The notes beneath the pieces were generated by a model, which saw nothing but the letters and a program-made list of their open reading frames with translations, searched no databases and was not told where the DNA came from. DNA of 64,000 nt. Source: JADGOV01 sp963814355 (GTDB taxonomy: Bacteria; Actinomycetota; Actinomycetes; JADGOV01). The stretch spans positions 109,117 to 173,116 of the forward strand of contig CAWFCZ010000031.1 of the NCBI GenBank assembly GCA_963814355.1. The letters run 5' to 3'. Below are positions 41,420 through 50,396 of the stretch, one piece after another. Position numbers and translations under genes: made by a program. Within the stretch, counting starts at the first letter, position 1. Every line of letters begins with the position of its first letter.

Positions 41420-42252
41420 GCCGGATGCTTGCGATCACCGCGCTGGTGGCCGCCGGAATCGCGCTTGCGGTGCCGGACAGCGGCGGCCGGCTGCGACGCG
41501 TCCTGCCCGGGCACGGTTTCAGGCCACCGAGGTGGCGACCGGAAACGCTGCTGCGCGCGGTACGGTCCCTCGGGCGCCAACCCCGGTTCGCTGCCCCGGC
41601 GGCCGCCCTGCTGGCCGCGGCGTTGGCCGGGGCGATCGCGGCCGCGGTCGCTGCGGTGGCCGCCGCCCTCCTGGCCCGCTCGATGGCGGCCGGTCGCCAG
41701 GCCAGGGCGCGCAGCGCGACTCGGGCTGCAGCTGGCCGGTCCATCGCCGGGCTGGCGGCTGAACTGCGAGCCGGACGGAGCCCCATCGAGGCGCTCGATG
41801 CGGTCGCCGGGGCCGCGCCGAAGCCGGTGGCCGGCGCGTTGCTGGCCGCGGCGCGCGCCGCCCAGCTCGGCGCCGACCCGGCTGCCGCGCTGGGCGAACA
41901 CGCCGGTCAGGTGCCCGCCATGGACCAGTTGGCCGCCTGCTGGCGGGTGACCAACCGCACCGGTGCCGGGTTGGCTGAGGTGGCCGACGCACTCGCCGCC
42001 GACCTTCGGGCCACCCAACGTCGCCGAGGGGAGCTGGCGGTAGAGGTAGCCGCCTCCCGCGCTTCGGCCAAGCTGTTGGCCGGCCTTCCGCTGGTCGGCA
42101 TCGCGCTTGGTGTCTCGCTCGGCGCGCGACCGGTGCACTTTCTGCTCCATACCGGGCTCGGCGCGGCAGTGTTGGCGGTGGGACTGCTCTTCGAGATCGC
42201 CGGTCTGGTGTGGACCGACCGGCTGATCCGAGGCGTGGAGCAGCCGCCTTGA
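41416..42252 (+). CDS. tadB: TadB-like inner-membrane platform protein
   Basis: A 278-residue type II secretion F-domain protein. After an N-terminal hydrophobic stretch and a helical pair (AAALLAAALAGAIAAAVAAVAA) comes the cytosolic domain IAGLAAELRAGRSPIEALDA through MDQLAACWRVTNRTGAGLAE, then two C-terminal helices (LLAGLPLVGIALGVSLGA and GAAVLAVGLLFEIAGLVW). It pairs with TadC to form the pilus platform. It corresponds to Rv3658c. It is joined to tadA by ATGA and to tadC by TTGA. Confidence 0.9.
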   Translation: MSRMLAITALVAAGIALAVPDSGGRLRRVLPGHGFRPPRWRPETLLRAVRSLGRQPRFAAPAAALLAAALAGAIAAAVAAVAAALLARSMAAGRQARARSATRAAAGRSIAGLAAELRAGRSPIEALDAVAGAAPKPVAGALLAAARAAQLGADPAAALGEHAGQVPAMDQLAACWRVTNRTGAGLAEVADALAADLRATQRRRGELAVEVAASRASAKLLAGLPLVGIALGVSLGARPVHFLLHTGLGAAVLAVGLLFEIAGLVWTDRLIRGVEQPP

Positions 42253-43169
42253 CCGGGTTGCTGGCCATGGGGCTGGCCGCCGCGGCGGCTATCGTCGCGC
42301 TACCGCTGCCCCGCGGCGAACGGCGCCTCAAGGCCTTGGGCCTTCGTTCGGCGCACCCCGGCCGCGCATCTGCCGATGGAACGGGTGAACCGGCCCGGCC
42401 CATGTCCGGGGCTTCGGCTTGGGGTCCGTACCGAGGTTCCGCGCCCCGGTCGCTCCCGGATGGCGGGCCACCTCGGCCCGACCGCCGCCGTAGGAATCCC
42501 CGCCGCCGGGGCTGGTTGTCCGCACCACTCGCCGTCTCGGATCCGCCGCCGGAGGGCCCGCCGCTGTTACTGAGGCCGCCGGCCAGGACCGGGCTAGCGC
42601 TGGCCGCCGGACTGGCACTCGGCCTGACGGTGGGGGGGCCCCACGGCCTCGCGCTCGGGTTGGCCACGGTGGTGGCCTTGCCGCGCGTCATCGCGCGGCT
42701 TCCCGATCCGGCCGCGGCAGCCAGGGATCGAAGGCTGGCCGCCGACCTGCCGCTGGCACTCGACGTGCTGGCTGCTTGCCTGTCGGCCGGCGCTCCGTTC
42801 AACGCGGCCCTGCAGGCGGTCAGCGCGGACCTCCCAGGTCCGCTGTCCACCGTGCTCGCCGACGTGGCCCGGCAACTGGAGCTGGGTGCCGCCCCGGCGA
42901 CCGCCTGGCGGGGGCCGGCGGCTTTGGGCCCGCTGGGCGCGCTGGTGGAAACCGTCGACCGGGTCGGGGACAGTGGCGCTGCCCTGGCCCCCGCCCTGCG
43001 CCAATTGGCGACGGATGAGCGGGACCGCGTCTCCCAGGCACAGCAGGCCGCTGTCCGCCGGGTCGGTGTCCTCGTGGTTATCCCGCTCGGCACCTGCTTT
43101 CTGCCCGCCTTCCTGCTGCTCGGCGTCGTGCCGATCGTCGCGGGACTGGTCGGCGCTCTGCTGAGTTGA
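42249..43169 (+). CDS. tadC: TadC-like inner-membrane platform protein
   Basis: A 306-residue F-domain protein. It starts with one helix, then a basic linker of about 80 residues rich in Arg, Pro and Gly that is unusually long, then helices and the domain LPLALDVLAACLSAGAPFNA to LVETVDRVGDSGAALAPALR. The end is a long hydrophobic helix (VVIPLGTCFLPAFLLLGVVP). TTG at 42249 overlaps the tadB stop (TTGA); ATG at 42267 is an alternative six codons in. It corresponds to Rv3657c. Confidence 0.87.
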   Translation: MTGLLAMGLAAAAAIVALPLPRGERRLKALGLRSAHPGRASADGTGEPARPMSGASAWGPYRGSAPRSLPDGGPPRPDRRRRNPRRRGWLSAPLAVSDPPPEGPPLLLRPPARTGLALAAGLALGLTVGGPHGLALGLATVVALPRVIARLPDPAAAARDRRLAADLPLALDVLAACLSAGAPFNAALQAVSADLPGPLSTVLADVARQLELGAAPATAWRGPAALGPLGALVETVDRVGDSGAALAPALRQLATDERDRVSQAQQAAVRRVGVLVVIPLGTCFLPAFLLLGVVPIVAGLVGALLS

Positions 43170-43287
43170 CTCCGGGCGGTGTCAAAATCCCGGGATGTCC
43201 ACAGCCTCCGGTGGCCGCCCCGGCCGGAAGGTCCACAGCGACAGCACTGCCCCTTGGCGACCCGTCGCCGGGCCTGGAACCTGCGTC

Positions 43288-43306
43288 TGCCCGGGGATTC
43301 CGGGCA
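43288..43306 (+). other. small hairpin upstream of the pilin gene
   Basis: TGCCCGG (43288-43294) pairs with CCGGGCA (43300-43306) around a 5-base loop, 40 bases before the flp ATG in the 177-base tadC-flp gap. It could stabilise a processed pilin mRNA. Confidence 0.45.
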
Positions 43307-43346
43307 CCGGCCGGCCGGTATGCCGGACTTCCTTCAGGAGGGCACC

Positions 43347-43529
43347 ATGAGTCCTATCCAAGCAGTGACACGTACCCGCGACGCCGGCATGAGCACCGCG
43401 GAGTACGCGATCGGCGTCTGTGGCGCCGGCGGATTCGCCGGCCTGCTCTTCAAGCTGCTGACCAGCACCTGGGGCCAACACATCATGGACGGGATCGCCA
43501 GGAAGGTCTTTGCGGTGTTGGGGCTCTGA
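43347..43529 (+). CDS. flp: Flp-type pilin (DUF4244)
   Basis: A 60-residue prepilin. The leader RTRDAG is followed by MSTAEYAIGVCGAGGFAGLL, with cleavage expected between Gly and Met and Glu at +5, as in class IVb prepilins. The hydrophobic helix continues to LLFKLL. It is the major pilus subunit and corresponds to Rv3656c. ATG at 43347 has CAGGAGGG upstream, the strongest ribosome site in the operon. No prepilin peptidase gene is in the window. Confidence 0.92.
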   Translation: MSPIQAVTRTRDAGMSTAEYAIGVCGAGGFAGLLFKLLTSTWGQHIMDGIARKVFAVLGL

Positions 43530-43530
43530 C

Positions 43531-43598
43531 CGGGCGCCGTCGGCCACCGGAGTCCGTAGCCGCGCAACGGGTGGCGGCTACGGACCCGGCGGCGCCCG
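43531..43598 (+). terminator. large nested hairpin between flp and tadE
   Basis: The inner stem GTCCGTAGCCGC (43552-43563) pairs exactly with GCGGCTACGGAC (43574-43585). The outer stem CGGGCGCCG (43531-43539) pairs with CGGCGCCCG (43590-43598). It begins right after the flp stop and may attenuate readthrough to the minor pilin genes or protect the pilin mRNA 3' end. Confidence 0.75.
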
Positions 43599-43653
43599 AC
43601 CAGCGATCTGTCGCGCCAACTCCACCCGACTACTGGACCGTGAGGAGGACCTG

Positions 43654-44127
43654 ATGCCGCTCCGAGGCCGTCCCGACCACCTGAAGCCCCCAGCGGGCCC
43701 GTCACGCCGGGGAGTTGGCGAAGCGTTGTCCCGCCGACGAGGCGGCGGCCGGCTCGATACCGGCATGGTCACCGCGGAGACCGCGATCCTGCTGCCGGCC
43801 CTGGCTGTGCTGCTGGCCGGGCTGCTATGGGTGATCGCCGCCGTGGTGGGAGAGGTGCGCTGCATCGACGGCGCCCGAGAGGCGGCCCGGCTCGCCGCCC
43901 GAGGGGATCCGGTGAGTTCGGCGAAGGCTGTCGCGGGCCGTCTGGCGCCCGCCGGTGCCGTGGTGACGATCAGCCGGCACGACGGCCAGGTGGTCGCCAC
44001 CGTGACGGCGCGGCAGGCGGCTTTCGGCGGGTGGGCTGCCCGGTTGGGCCGCATGCCGCTCAAGGCCGTGGCCACCGCGACGGATGAGACTGAGCCTCCC
44101 GGTGTCGCCGCGGGCGAGACGCCATGA
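43654..44127 (+). CDS. TadE-like minor pseudopilin
   Basis: A 157-residue protein with a long basic leader (about 37 residues) followed by DTGMVTAETAILLPALAVLL, again Gly-Met cleavage with Glu at +5. The helix is followed by a small extracytoplasmic domain (RCIDGAREAARLAARGDPVS). It is probably a minor pseudopilin of the Tad system, equivalent to Rv3655c. ATG at 43654 has GAGGAGG upstream. Its stop overlaps the next gene (ATGA). Confidence 0.9.
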   Translation: MPLRGRPDHLKPPAGPSRRGVGEALSRRRGGGRLDTGMVTAETAILLPALAVLLAGLLWVIAAVVGEVRCIDGAREAARLAARGDPVSSAKAVAGRLAPAGAVVTISRHDGQVVATVTARQAAFGGWAARLGRMPLKAVATATDETEPPGVAAGETP

Positions 44128-44543
44128 GGGGCGGCACCGCCCGACCCGGCGGGCGCGGTTCCGGAACGGCGCGGGCGCTGCGCGCCGCCCAAGACGGCGA
44201 GCGCGGTTCCGGAACGGTGTTCGTGCTGGTGCTGATGATGCTGCTCGTGTTCACCGCTGGCGGCGCGGCGCTGATCGGTGCGGCGGTCGGCGTACGCCAT
44301 CAGGCCGAAACCGCGGCCGACCTGGCCGCCCTCTCCGGGGCGTCGGCGCTCGTTCGTGGCCTGTCCCCGTGTCCGGCGGCCGCCCGGGTCGCCCACGCCA
44401 ACGGCGCGAGCTTGGCCGCCTGTCGAGTCACCGGAGGACTGGTGGACGTTTCGGTTGCGGTACGGCTCGGGGGGCCGCTGACCCGGTTACGGCCGGCTCG
44501 GGCCGCTGCCCGGGCCGGTCCGGCCAGCGGTGGGAGCCGGTGA
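44124..44543 (+). CDS. Tad-locus pilus-assembly protein, Rv3654c-like
   Basis: A 139-residue protein: a basic N-terminus, then ERGSGTVFVLVLMMLLVFTA as the hydrophobic helix and HQAETAADLAALSGASALV, typical of TadE/TadG-like proteins in this helicase-adjacent locus. The segment RGSGT occurs twice (about residues 11 and 27) because a 17-base stretch of DNA is duplicated. It lacks Glu at +5, so processing is uncertain. ATGA overlap with the TadE-like gene. It is convergent with the LapA-like gene. Confidence 0.85.
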   Translation: MRGGTARPGGRGSGTARALRAAQDGERGSGTVFVLVLMMLLVFTAGGAALIGAAVGVRHQAETAADLAALSGASALVRGLSPCPAAARVAHANGASLAACRVTGGLVDVSVAVRLGGPLTRLRPARAAARAGPASGGSR

Positions 44544-44572
44544 CCGACCTGTCCGGCCGACCGACTGCCGGC

Positions 44573-44959
44573 TCACCGCACCCGAGTCGAGCCCGGATCG
44601 GCATCATCGTCGTAGGGCGATACCACTGCCGCCGCCTTCGCCTGACGCTCCTCCTCCAGCTGACCGGCGAGCCGGGCGTTCTCCTCGGCCAACGATTCCT
44701 TCTGGGTCTGGGTCTCCCGGAGGGTCGACCGGCGCTGCACCGCCTTTCGACGCTTGCGGGCGGCACCGCCGAGGACCAGCCACAGTCCGAGCGCCAGCAG
44801 CAACGCGGTGACTGCACCGGCCAGGAAGATACCGCCGAGCGAAAGGTTGTCGACCGTTTGGTTGAAGATCGTTCCGCCGCTGTGCTGGGAATTCTCCAGC
44901 ACCACGTCGGCTCCGAAGACCACCGTAGCCACTATCAGAAGCAGTCCGAGGACCACCAT
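44573..44959 (-). CDS. LapA-like two-helix membrane protein with coiled coil
   Basis: A 128-residue protein. Two helices (MVVLGLLLIVATVVFGADVV and LSLGGIFLAGAVTALLLALG) flank VLENSQHSGGTIFNQTVDN, a pattern of LapA-domain/DUF1049-type proteins. A cytosolic coiled coil follows (TQTQKESLAEENARLAGQLE). The function is unknown. ATG at 44959 has GAGAGGGG upstream. An inverted repeat at 44973-45002 lies just before it. Confidence 0.8.
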   Translation of the reverse strand: MVVLGLLLIVATVVFGADVVLENSQHSGGTIFNQTVDNLSLGGIFLAGAVTALLLALGLWLVLGGAARKRRKAVQRRSTLRETQTQKESLAEENARLAGQLEEERQAKAAAVVSPYDDDADPGSTRVR

Positions 44960-44972
44960 CGGAACCCCTCTC

Positions 44973-45002
44973 CGGGTATTGCGCGTGATCGGACAATACC
45001 CG
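44973..45002. promoter_or_regulatory. 9-bp inverted repeat upstream of the LapA-like gene
   Basis: CGGGTATTG (44973-44981) and CAATACCCG (44994-45002) are perfect arms around 12 bases. The repeat is A+T-richer than its surroundings and lies between the helicase stop and the LapA-like start. It could be an operator or a terminator. Confidence 0.5.
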
Positions 45003-45010
45003 CTGGGGGA

Positions 45011-47407
45011 TCACCTACTCGGGACAGCAGCCTTACCTTCGGGGCGAGGTTCGGCGGCGGGCGTGAGGCCCGGCCTGACGTCGATTTCAGCGGTGGGTTC
45101 CACGGCGGGTTCGACCGCCTTCAAGGCGTCGAGCGTTGCACTGACCAGCCGGCCGGCGGCGGACTTGTCCAACGGGTGGTTGCCACTGCCGCACTTCGGT
45201 GAGTGCACACACGACGGGCAGCCGTCGGTGCACCGGCAGGCGGCGATCGCGTCGCGGGTGGCGGTGAGCCAGCGTGGCGCGGCCAGAAAACCGCGTTCGG
45301 CGAAACCGGCCCCGCCTGGCGCGCCGTCGTACACGAAGATCGTCGTCAAGCCGGTGTCGGGATGGTGGGCGGTCGACACGCCGCCCACGTCCCACCGATC
45401 ACAGGTCGCGACCAGCGGGAGCAGCCCGATGGCGGCATGTTCGGCGGCGTGGGCCGCGCCGGGAATCGCGCCGGAGTCGATCCCGGCTGCAGAAAGCAGG
45501 CCAGGCGTCGCGGTCCACCACACGGCGCGGGTGCGCAGCGACCGCGGCGGCAGATCCAACGAGTGCTCGGCGACCACCTCCCCGTCTGGAAGCCGTCGGC
45601 ACAGGTAGCCGACGACCTGCGTGGTGACATCCACGATGCCAAGATTCAGTGTGACACCATGGGCCGCGGTGTGCCGCAGGCGCGAAGCCACGGTGATCTC
45701 GGTGCTTCGCCGAGCCCAGGTCGAGTAATCGACCAGCGCCGGACGGACGATCGCCACCCCCTCGTCGAGGTGGTAGCTCGCCACCAGGTAGGTCTCGCCC
45801 TGATGCACGTACACCGCACCCTGGTGCACGGTCGCGTCGGCCGTTCCGGCCGCGACGGTGCCGAGGAGGCGACCAGTCCCGGCCTCCACCACCGCAACCG
45901 GTGCCCCGCCGGTGCCCCGCAGGTCCGCCGCGTCGGCGGCGCGACCCCGCTGAGTGCAGTACCAGCCCTCGGCCCGCCGGCGCAGCAGCCCGGCGCCGGC
46001 CAACTCGCGCAGTACGCCCGCAGCGGAGGGGCCGAAGTCGACCACGTCGTGCTCGCGCAACGGCAGCTCCTGAGCCGCCGCGGCCAGGTGCGGCGCCAGG
46101 ACGTAGGGGTTGTCCGGATCGAGCACCGTGGCCTCGACGGGGCGTCCGACGAGCGCATCGGGGTTGCGGAGGAAGTAGGTGTCCAGCGGGTCGTCGCGAG
46201 CGATCAGGATGGCCAGGGCATCGGCTCCCCGCCGCCCGGCTCGACCGACCTGTTGCCACATCGAGGCCACCGTCCCGGGATATCCGGCCAGCACCACGGC
46301 ATCCAAACCCCGCAGGTCGACCCCCAACTCCAGGGCGGAGGTGGCCGCCATACCCAGCAGCCGGCCTTGGCGCAGGTCGGACTCCAGCGCCCGCCGCTCC
46401 TCCGGGAGGTACCCGCCGCGGTAGGCGGCGACTCGCGCGGCGAGTTCCGGCGCGGCCTCGGTGAGCAGCCGGCGGGCCATGCTTGCCACGCCTTCAGCGC
46501 CGCGCCGTGACCGGGCGAAGGCCAGCGACGGGATCCCGGCTCCGATCAGGTCGGCGAGCAGTTCGCCGGCTTCGGTCGTGGCCGACCGTCTCGGGCCGTC
46601 CGGAAACGCCGCGTCGACCGGTCCCGGCTCCCACAGCACCAGGTCGACCGCACCCCGGGGCGACCCGTCGGACACCACCTCGGCGACGTCGGTGCCGGTC
46701 AGTCGACCGGCCGACAGCCCGGGGGTGGCCATCGTGGCCGAGGCCAGCAGGAACGTCGGGTGCGCGCCGTGGGAGGCACAGACTCGACGCAGGCGGCGTA
46801 GGACCAGCGCCACGTGGGAGCCGAAGACGCCGCGGTAGGCATGGCACTCGTCGATCACGACGTAGTGCAGCCGGCGCCAGAACCGGCTCCAGCGGGCATG
46901 ATGCGGCAGCAGCGAGCGGTGCAGCATGTCCGGGTTGGACAGCACGACGTTCCCATGAGCCCGGAGCCAGTCCCGATCCTCCCGCGGCGTGTCGCCGTCG
47001 TATGTTCCCGGTCGTACCGCCGGCAGGCCCAGCGTCCGGATGCTGGTGAGCTGGTCGGCCGCCAGCGCCTTGGTCGGGCTGAGGTAGAGCACGGTCGCGT
47101 CCCGGGACACCACCGCGGACAGCGCCGGTAGCAGGTAGCCCAGCGACTTTCCCGACGCCGTCCCGGTCGCGGTGACCACCGACCGGCCGGCCCAGCCGAT
47201 GTCGGCGGCGGCCGCCTGGTGTGACCACAGGGTGTGCACCCCGCGGGCCGCCAACGCGTCGCGCAGTGCCGGTGGCACGAAGGACGGCCAGCGTCCCGGC
47301 GTGGCTGGGCGATCCGGAAGCCGGAAGACATGGGCCACCCGCGGCTCTCGACGCGGGTCCAGGCGGAGCCGGTCAAGCAGCGAGCCGGTGGTGGGAGGCG
47401 CTAACAC
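45011..47407 (-). CDS. DECH-box helicase with C-terminal Cys cluster (MrfA/Hrq1-like)
   Basis: A 798-residue SF2 helicase. Motifs are TGTASGKSLGYLLPA (I), LYLSPTKALAADQ (Ia), YVVIDECHAYRGVFGSHVAL (II, DECH), LASATMATP (III) and QQVGRAGRRG (VI). The C-terminal DUF1998-type part has CRCTDGCPSCVHSPKCG, a four-Cys metal site as in MrfA, which repairs mitomycin-type adducts in Bacillus. It is the helicase that always accompanies actinobacterial Tad loci (Rv3649), though a direct link with pili is not known. The start is GTG at 47407. Confidence 0.93.
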   Translation of the reverse strand: MLAPPTTGSLLDRLRLDPRREPRVAHVFRLPDRPATPGRWPSFVPPALRDALAARGVHTLWSHQAAAADIGWAGRSVVTATGTASGKSLGYLLPALSAVVSRDATVLYLSPTKALAADQLTSIRTLGLPAVRPGTYDGDTPREDRDWLRAHGNVVLSNPDMLHRSLLPHHARWSRFWRRLHYVVIDECHAYRGVFGSHVALVLRRLRRVCASHGAHPTFLLASATMATPGLSAGRLTGTDVAEVVSDGSPRGAVDLVLWEPGPVDAAFPDGPRRSATTEAGELLADLIGAGIPSLAFARSRRGAEGVASMARRLLTEAAPELAARVAAYRGGYLPEERRALESDLRQGRLLGMAATSALELGVDLRGLDAVVLAGYPGTVASMWQQVGRAGRRGADALAILIARDDPLDTYFLRNPDALVGRPVEATVLDPDNPYVLAPHLAAAAQELPLREHDVVDFGPSAAGVLRELAGAGLLRRRAEGWYCTQRGRAADAADLRGTGGAPVAVVEAGTGRLLGTVAAGTADATVHQGAVYVHQGETYLVASYHLDEGVAIVRPALVDYSTWARRSTEITVASRLRHTAAHGVTLNLGIVDVTTQVVGYLCRRLPDGEVVAEHSLDLPPRSLRTRAVWWTATPGLLSAAGIDSGAIPGAAHAAEHAAIGLLPLVATCDRWDVGGVSTAHHPDTGLTTIFVYDGAPGGAGFAERGFLAAPRWLTATRDAIAACRCTDGCPSCVHSPKCGSGNHPLDKSAAGRLVSATLDALKAVEPAVEPTAEIDVRPGLTPAAEPRPEGKAAVPSR

Positions 47408-47505
47408 GACAGGTCAGTTTCGCATCCTCGTGCGCCTGAGCGCCGCAATGCTGCCGCTGTCAGCGCGTCCGTGCCCGCTCCGCCACGACCCTGTGGTTGA
47501 CCGGG

Positions 47506-50061
47506 CTACCCGGTGAACTTCCACAGGCCACGGCCGTGGGTGGCCGCCACCAGGTAGGACCGGTCCGGAGACAGCACCAGGTCGTTGGTGGAGGCGTTGG
47601 GCAGTCCGGTACCGACCCGCCGCCACTGCCCGACCCTCGACGCGGCGACGAAGACCCCCACGTCGGTGCCCACCGTCAGCCTCCCGCGGAACATCAGCAC
47701 GTCGTTCACCGGCGCGTCGGGCAAGTTGCCGGAGCGATCGGTCCAGGACCGGCCGCCGTTGCGGGACTCGAACACGTGCCCGACGCCGCCACCGGGGATC
47801 CACCGGCGGGAGAAGGCGCCGTAGACCACCACGACGTGCCCGGCCGCTGCCGGGTCCACCCAGAAGGAGGTCGGGATGCGGTTGGGCAGGTTGGGTGCGG
47901 CGATCCGGTGCCAGGAACCGCCGTAGTTGGTGTCGATGCCCGAGACGAACGGCGCCGCCCCACCCGGGTTGCACCCGTTGCCGCACCAGCCCGCGTAGAT
48001 CGTGGAACCGAGAACGCCCAGCGCCGTGGTCTGCGCCCCCGTTCCCAGGTCATGCTCGGGCTTCCAGTCGCAGGTCTGGTCGTTGCACAGCGTCGACCAG
48101 CCGGCCCCGTGGTTGTTCCACACGAGCTGACCGCCGGCCACCCAGTGGTCGATGTTGCGCGGGTCCGCCTCGATCGGCGCGATGAAGCGCGGGTCGGGAT
48201 CGCACGGCTGCGGGTGGTACTCGATCGCGATGAGGGACGCGCAGGTCGGCGTGATCGTGGTGTACGCCCGCTGGACGCCGTTGGAGCGGCCGCCGTTCTC
48301 GGTCCGGGCGGTGGTGAGGTAGACGTAGCTGTTCACCGCTCGGCGGGCGTCCTTGGGGTCGACGATGACGTCGCCCCCGTCGCCCCCGTCCGGGGAGACC
48401 ATCTGCGGCGCACCCGGCTTGAGCAGGGACGTGCCGTTGTCCTGCAGGCCCCCCCAGATCGCGTCGCCGCCGCCCGGCCAGGCGCCGATTCCGGCGTAGT
48501 AGTACTGCAGGGTGTGCAGCGTCGCGTTGAGATCGTTCCAGCGCACGACGGTGCGCCGGGCCGCCGGGCGGCTGTAGAGGCCGCCGTCATTGGCGAAGTA
48601 CGCCGTGCCGTTGGGCGTCACCCAGGCGGCGTGCTGGTCGGGATGGGTGGTGTCCGGGCAGGTGTCCTTGGCCGGTGCGAAGCTGTGGCACGGCTTGCCG
48701 AAGTTCCAGTACGGCCCGATCGTCGTCCAGGTCCGGCCGTCGTCGTTGGACTCGTACACCTCCTCGAGCCCGAGATAGAGGTGCGACGGGTTCTTGGGGT
48801 CCACCAGGACGTACTGGTTGTACCAGGCCTGTGCACCCGGCTCGTCCGGATAAGAGCTCTTGGGTGCCGCGGCCAGCGTCTCGGCGTCCGCGACCAGCGT
48901 CCACGGACCCCAGGCGAAACCGGAGTCCGAGCGGTAGACCCCGTTGAGCCCGACGGTGTCCGGAGCCTCCACGACGGCGTACAGCGTGCGGCCGTCGGCG
49001 CTGTAGTCCAGTGACGTCCGCCCGATGAGGCCCTTGATCCCGGTCGCGTCGACCCGCTGCCAGGAGCCGGGGCCGCCACCGGTGCGGGACACGTAGAACC
49101 CGTTGTACGCATAGGTGTCCGGCAGCGTGCCGCCGCGCCAGCCCAGCACGGCGACCACGTACTGGCCGTGGGTACCGGGGCGTACCTGCACGTCGGAGAT
49201 CCACGAGGTCCGGTACGGCGAGCCGGTCGGGTTGGGATCCGGCTTCAGCACCACCGACCAGGGTGCGCTGAGATCGAGGGTGCTCCGTCGCACCAACCCG
49301 CGGCTGGTGGCGGCCAGCACGTACCCGCGGCCGTCGAAGGTGATCCGCGAGATGAGGCTGTTGCTCAGGCGGTTGCCGACCAGGCGCCAACTGCGCCCCC
49401 CGTCCGCGGAGCGGTAGATGCCGTCGCCGCGGTAGCTGTCGGAGTTCGAGTTCGCCTCGCCGGTGCCGACCCAGATCGAGTGGTCGGCCGGATTCACCGT
49501 GATCGCGCCCACCGAGAGGCGGGTCTGCCGGTCGAAGATCGGCTGCCAGGAGGTGCCGGCATTGGTGCTCTTCCACACCCCGCCGTCCGCCGCGCCGGCG
49601 TAGACCACGTCGCCATCGCTGGCGATGGCCGTCATGCGCCCGGAGACCAGCCCCGCGCCGCCGCTGCTGTTGGACCAGACCGGGTCCCGGTAGTGCACGG
49701 CGTCGGAGTTGTACGGCTGGTCGGTCACCTCCCGCCACGCCCCGCCGGTCAGCGGGAGCGCCCGAGCCTGCCGGGCCGCGGCCTGGAAGGCCTCGGCGCT
49801 CACCGTCGCAGCGGGTGCGGTGCGCACCGCGGCGTACTGCTCCGCCCGGTCCATCAACTCGGCGGTCTCGCCACCCTCGCTGCCTTCCGACCCGCTTGCC
49901 GTGGCCGCGGAGGCCGCCTTGTGCACGTGTGCCGTCAGCCCCCTCGGGCCGGCCGGCGAGGTGCCCGGGCTCGCCCCGCTGGGGCCGGCGGCCACCAGCG
50001 AGAATCCGGCGGCCGCCGTCGCCAGAACCAGTACTGACCGTCGGTGTCGTGCTCGGGACAT
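47506..50061 (-). CDS. secreted BNR/Asp-box beta-propeller protein
   Basis: An 851-residue exported protein. The signal peptide is SRARHRRSVLVLATAAAGFS before LVAAGPSGASPG. Asp-box repeats are visible as STNAGTSW, SADGGRSW, SNDDGRTW and SRNGGRSW, the layout of VPS10/sortilin-like or GH74-like propellers. No catalytic pair could be assigned, so glycosidase activity is not claimed. Several Cys pairs (KPCHSFAPAKDTC, LCNDQTC) suggest disulfides outside the cell. ATG at 50061 is chosen because GGAGG lies 6 bases upstream; a start at 50088 is poorer. It is divergent from bldG. Confidence 0.87.
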   Translation of the reverse strand: MSRARHRRSVLVLATAAAGFSLVAAGPSGASPGTSPAGPRGLTAHVHKAASAATASGSEGSEGGETAELMDRAEQYAAVRTAPAATVSAEAFQAAARQARALPLTGGAWREVTDQPYNSDAVHYRDPVWSNSSGGAGLVSGRMTAIASDGDVVYAGAADGGVWKSTNAGTSWQPIFDRQTRLSVGAITVNPADHSIWVGTGEANSNSDSYRGDGIYRSADGGRSWRLVGNRLSNSLISRITFDGRGYVLAATSRGLVRRSTLDLSAPWSVVLKPDPNPTGSPYRTSWISDVQVRPGTHGQYVVAVLGWRGGTLPDTYAYNGFYVSRTGGGPGSWQRVDATGIKGLIGRTSLDYSADGRTLYAVVEAPDTVGLNGVYRSDSGFAWGPWTLVADAETLAAAPKSSYPDEPGAQAWYNQYVLVDPKNPSHLYLGLEEVYESNDDGRTWTTIGPYWNFGKPCHSFAPAKDTCPDTTHPDQHAAWVTPNGTAYFANDGGLYSRPAARRTVVRWNDLNATLHTLQYYYAGIGAWPGGGDAIWGGLQDNGTSLLKPGAPQMVSPDGGDGGDVIVDPKDARRAVNSYVYLTTARTENGGRSNGVQRAYTTITPTCASLIAIEYHPQPCDPDPRFIAPIEADPRNIDHWVAGGQLVWNNHGAGWSTLCNDQTCDWKPEHDLGTGAQTTALGVLGSTIYAGWCGNGCNPGGAAPFVSGIDTNYGGSWHRIAAPNLPNRIPTSFWVDPAAAGHVVVVYGAFSRRWIPGGGVGHVFESRNGGRSWTDRSGNLPDAPVNDVLMFRGRLTVGTDVGVFVAASRVGQWRRVGTGLPNASTNDLVLSPDRSYLVAATHGRGLWKFTG

Positions 50062-50396
50062 GGTGGCCTCCACGATTCCTGGCCTCAACCGGTTGCCGAC
50101 ACGATCGGTTTCCGGTCAGTGGTCCGCGCCTCGTTCGGGCTACCGGCCCGGACGTGGGCACCCTAACCCAGCACCCGTTCCGTTGGGGCGTCATGACATG
50201 TCCTGATCGACCGGATTCGCGGTCGGGTGGATCACGAACTGCCGGCATTGTCCTCCAACGGCGGGATGTCCACGGCTGAAGTCGCTGCCCGTCGTCACCC
50301 GTGATTGAATCTCCCCAGCGTGGGAACAGCGGTGGAACCACCCAGATGCGCCGACGGTGACGTACCGGCGGTCCGGCGATACCGGCAGGAGGACGC
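50062..50396. other. 335-bp divergent intergenic region BNR gene / bldG
   Basis: No gene is seen. Upstream of bldG the sequence GTGGGAACAGCGGTGGAACC (about 50320-50339) has two GGAAC cores of the type recognised by ECF sigma factors, but no matching -10 could be fixed. AGGAGG at about 50387-50392 serves bldG. Confidence 0.4.
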
